DNA of 64,000 nt from Limonium bicolor (lineage: Eukaryota > Streptophyta > Magnoliopsida > Caryophyllales > Plumbaginaceae), in NCBI GenBank assembly GCA_023374045.1, contig CM041779.1, forward strand, positions 299,656,167 to 299,720,166, written 5' to 3'. The notes under the pieces were generated by a model. The model searched no databases. It saw nothing but the letters and a program-made list of their open reading frames with translations, and was not told where the DNA came from. The number at the start of each line of letters is the position of its first letter. The stretch's first letter is position 1. This document shows positions 61,906 to 64,000 of this stretch, in pieces. Position numbers and translations under genes: made by a program.

Positions 61906-63395
61906 ACAGGCGAGGATGTCTATATCCTCCAGTTTGAGGAAGAGGAGCCTGCATCACTCCATCTTCACCTGGAAGGTCATTCCCTTCAATACCTCCTCGG
62001 ACACCAGGTTTTGAGGAGTATTTATTTCCCTATTCTCTTTGTTGAGGTAACATATTGTTTTGATCCAGGTGGTTTACTACCTATTGTTGTCCACTTCTTA
62101 CTCCTGTTGACGCCATTGTCAACTGTTATTTTTGATCCAGGATAATGAAGTAAGAGTCTAGCCAGAGACTCTAAATCAGGGCAGCTTGGTGAAAGGCAAC
62201 CCACATTTTCTACTTTTCTCTTAGTTTTTTTTTTTTCATTTGTTCATCTTGTTAATATTGTTGTCTATCTTTTTTCCTTGATGTAGCTTACTAGTGTTAT
62301 GGGTTCCACTTGAGTTCTTTAAGCTATGCTAGGTTTTCTTTCAGGAATATTTCTATTCATCCCATAATTGAACACAAGAGTGGGGGAACATCTGCTACCA
62401 CGTCTCTACGAACTTTGGGAAGTATTATTTTCACCTTTCTACTTTTTGTACTCCCTTTTGGTTTGGTTTGCGTGAATTGCTCCTTTGGATTTTTTGCCCT
62501 TTCTAATTAAATTTTTCCAAGCAATGAGGGCATTGCTCCAGTCTAAGTGGGGGGGGGGGGATTTGCTCCTTCACAGCTTGTTTTTAAGCTTGTTTTTCTT
62601 GCATTTGTTTGAGTGTTGTAAGTGGTGGTAACCAAAAAAGGAGCCATAGAGGAAGTTGCAGGTTGACAGAACATGGGGTACAAAAATTTTCAACTGTTTA
62701 TGGTGCTTAATTGTTTTTATTGAAGTATTTGTTCACTTATGCTAATGAGTTTGAGAGTATTTACCATTTAAATTTTTTTTTTAACTTTGAGCTTTGGAAT
62801 GATAGGAATGAAAGGTGGAAAAGAACAAAGACATGGTACTCCACTAATCTAAAATGGCAAATTTTGATCCTAAACAGGCCTCGTCCACTCGGTTATTCAG
62901 TCCTTTGGGTTACTTTATCACCTAGCTACCTAAGGTTCTCTGAATCTGGGATAGTAGACCCAAAGCCTCTACAAGGGTGGAGAGAAATATCTAAAGTAAA
63001 GAAAAAGGAAAACAATGAACTTCAATTGAAGTATGTTTGCATTTTCTTAGCTGAAATGTTAATATTGACTTTTATCAAAAGGAACATGAGTACGTGGCAT
63101 TGAAAGGTTTAATAGAATATGATTTTACTTCATGCCCCTTGACGTTCAAAGGAATGCCAATGAATTTCAGATGGATTGGCTCGAGGTTAAAGGTTAAGTT
63201 CTTATGGTTTTGTTTCTCTTTCTTATGCTTTTGTATGACCTCAAGTTTTGCTTTAAAAATTACAGCCGAACGTTTAAGTACCCTTTGATTTGAAAGATCT
63301 TGAACAACCTCCAATGTGCTCTCCCCTTTTAGTTGTTCTCCATTTTCTTATTTGAATTTACGCTTAAAGGATTTACTTGAGGACAAGTAAAAGAC
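61906..63395 (+). other. 3' non-coding region of the Athila-type derivative
   Basis: Contains AACACAAGAGTGGGGGAACA (62369) and the module GCAATGAGGGCATTGC plus TCTAAGTGGGGGGGGGGGA (62520-62561). These correspond to the paired PPT-like motifs in the other two Athila-type elements. Open frames such as 62711-63103 have no family features. Confidence 0.6.
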
Positions 63396-63410
63396 AAGTG
63401 TAGGGGAATT
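63396..63410 (+). promoter_or_regulatory. Athila-type polypurine tract
   Basis: AAGTGTAGGGGAATT directly before an LTR start TGATTAGCTG. Confidence 0.75.
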
Positions 63411-64000
63411 TGATTAGCTGATATTTTATATATTTTTTACTATCAAAATCTCTTGTCTTTATTGTCGTTTTCCCTGATTTAGTACTTAATTGAAGTCCAT
63501 TCCTATATATAAAAGAAACTTTCAGAAAAAAATTTATTTTGATGTTGAAATGACATAGGATGGATATGTGGGAAATTTTATAATTTCAGGAGTTAAATAA
63601 ATTAAAGTGCCTACACTAACTCCCTATTTATGTACAGGTCACTCCAGAGTCTTCCAAGCGTTATCGATGAAATAATTGAAGAGAGTAAGTTAAAGGAATT
63701 CAAAGGTCTCTATTTAATTTGTGAAACTGAAGGAAATTAAAAAAAAAAGACATCAATGAACAAGCGAAGAGCCTTGAATTTAACTTATAAATGCCAAAGA
63801 CTTTGGCATAGAAATCATCAATCCATCCATCAGCACAACACCACTTTCACAAGACACAAACCGCGCAGAAGAACCCTAGCCTGTCGTAGTAGGAGTTCTT
63901 CGACATCCTCTTCAACCTTCTAGTTCGGTGTCCTATAGATCTACTAAGCACAGCAAGAGTAGGAGTCTTCTTTATCAGATAATTTATATTCTATCTCTGT
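63411..64000 (+). repeat. Start of an Athila-type 3' LTR, running off the window
   Basis: Begins TGATTAGCTGATATTTTATA after the polypurine tract. No G+C-rich inverted-repeat cluster is visible in the first 590 bp, unlike the other three Athila-type LTRs. Confidence 0.65.

Larger units (their letters stand above)
61331..63395 (+). mobile_element. 3' part of an Athila-type element without visible pol
   Basis: A gag-like zinc-knuckle frame and a downstream acidic frame are followed by a long 3' non-coding region, a polypurine tract and an LTR start. No protease, reverse transcriptase or integrase lies between the knuckle and the LTR. Either the element is a gag-only derivative or pol was deleted. 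The left edge is truncated against LARD sequence. Confidence 0.6.

Overview
The window is plant nuclear DNA, almost certainly from a flowering plant with a large, repeat-rich genome. I recognise no host gene. Nearly everything I can name is a transposable element or a relic of one, and several sit inside others, which is typical of heterochromatic or pericentromeric DNA. The plant assignment rests on a TNP2/Transposase_24 CACTA transposon, Athila-type Ty3/gypsy elements with a tRNA-Asp primer site, a long-LTR element with the TGGTATCAGAGC primer site, and a TRIM-like repeat. The sequence does not let me name the species.

Positions 1-33006 are one old CACTA transposon on the minus strand. Reading leftwards it has a repeat-rich 5' region (28058-33006), a decayed TNP2 transposase (22747 down to 19510), and a second gene (19417 down to 2358). 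The second gene runs from an acidic N-terminus through a Transposase_24 domain and a P/Q-rich linker to an Ulp1-type cysteine protease with visible introns and a readable catalytic set. Two elements split it. A full-length Athila (5318-19057, target duplication GTCAT) lies inside the second gene. A 5.3-kb LTR-like block (22785-28057) lies just upstream of TNP2. A tandem repeat of about 190 bp occurs near both ends of the CACTA.

Positions 33007-33506 are a 500-N assembly gap, which hides the CACTA terminus and the start of the next element. Positions 33507-46288 are a LARD-like retrotransposon on the plus strand, with LTRs of about 4.3 kb, a tRNA-Met-type primer site and an internal region with no recognisable gag or pol. 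Positions 46289-51518 hold pieces of Athila-type elements (a complete LTR at 49070-50461) and a relic of a LINE-like/DUF4283 reading frame.

Positions 51519 to about 61330 are a second, 5'-truncated copy of the LARD family on the minus strand. Three younger insertions sit in it: a non-autonomous CACTA (51803-53153), a tandem TRIM-like LTR pair (55655-56021) and a solo Athila-type LTR (58433-60340, target duplication TTCAC). From about 61331 to the window end lies the 3' part of another Athila-type element, which appears to lack pol, and the start of its LTR at 63411.

The most unusual signal is architectural. At least five different LTR types carry clusters of short G+C-rich inverted repeats. 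The motif changes from family to family (GTCCGGATCCGGAC, GTCCGC/GCGGAC, GGTCCGGGACC-like, CCGACCGACCC/GGGTCGGTCG, GACGCTCGGGTC), but the position relative to the LTR start and TATA box is conserved in the Athila types. The same motif occurs in unrelated families, while different motifs occupy the same slot within one family. This looks like an exchangeable regulatory or RNA-structure cassette. That function is inference; the repeats themselves are plainly visible.
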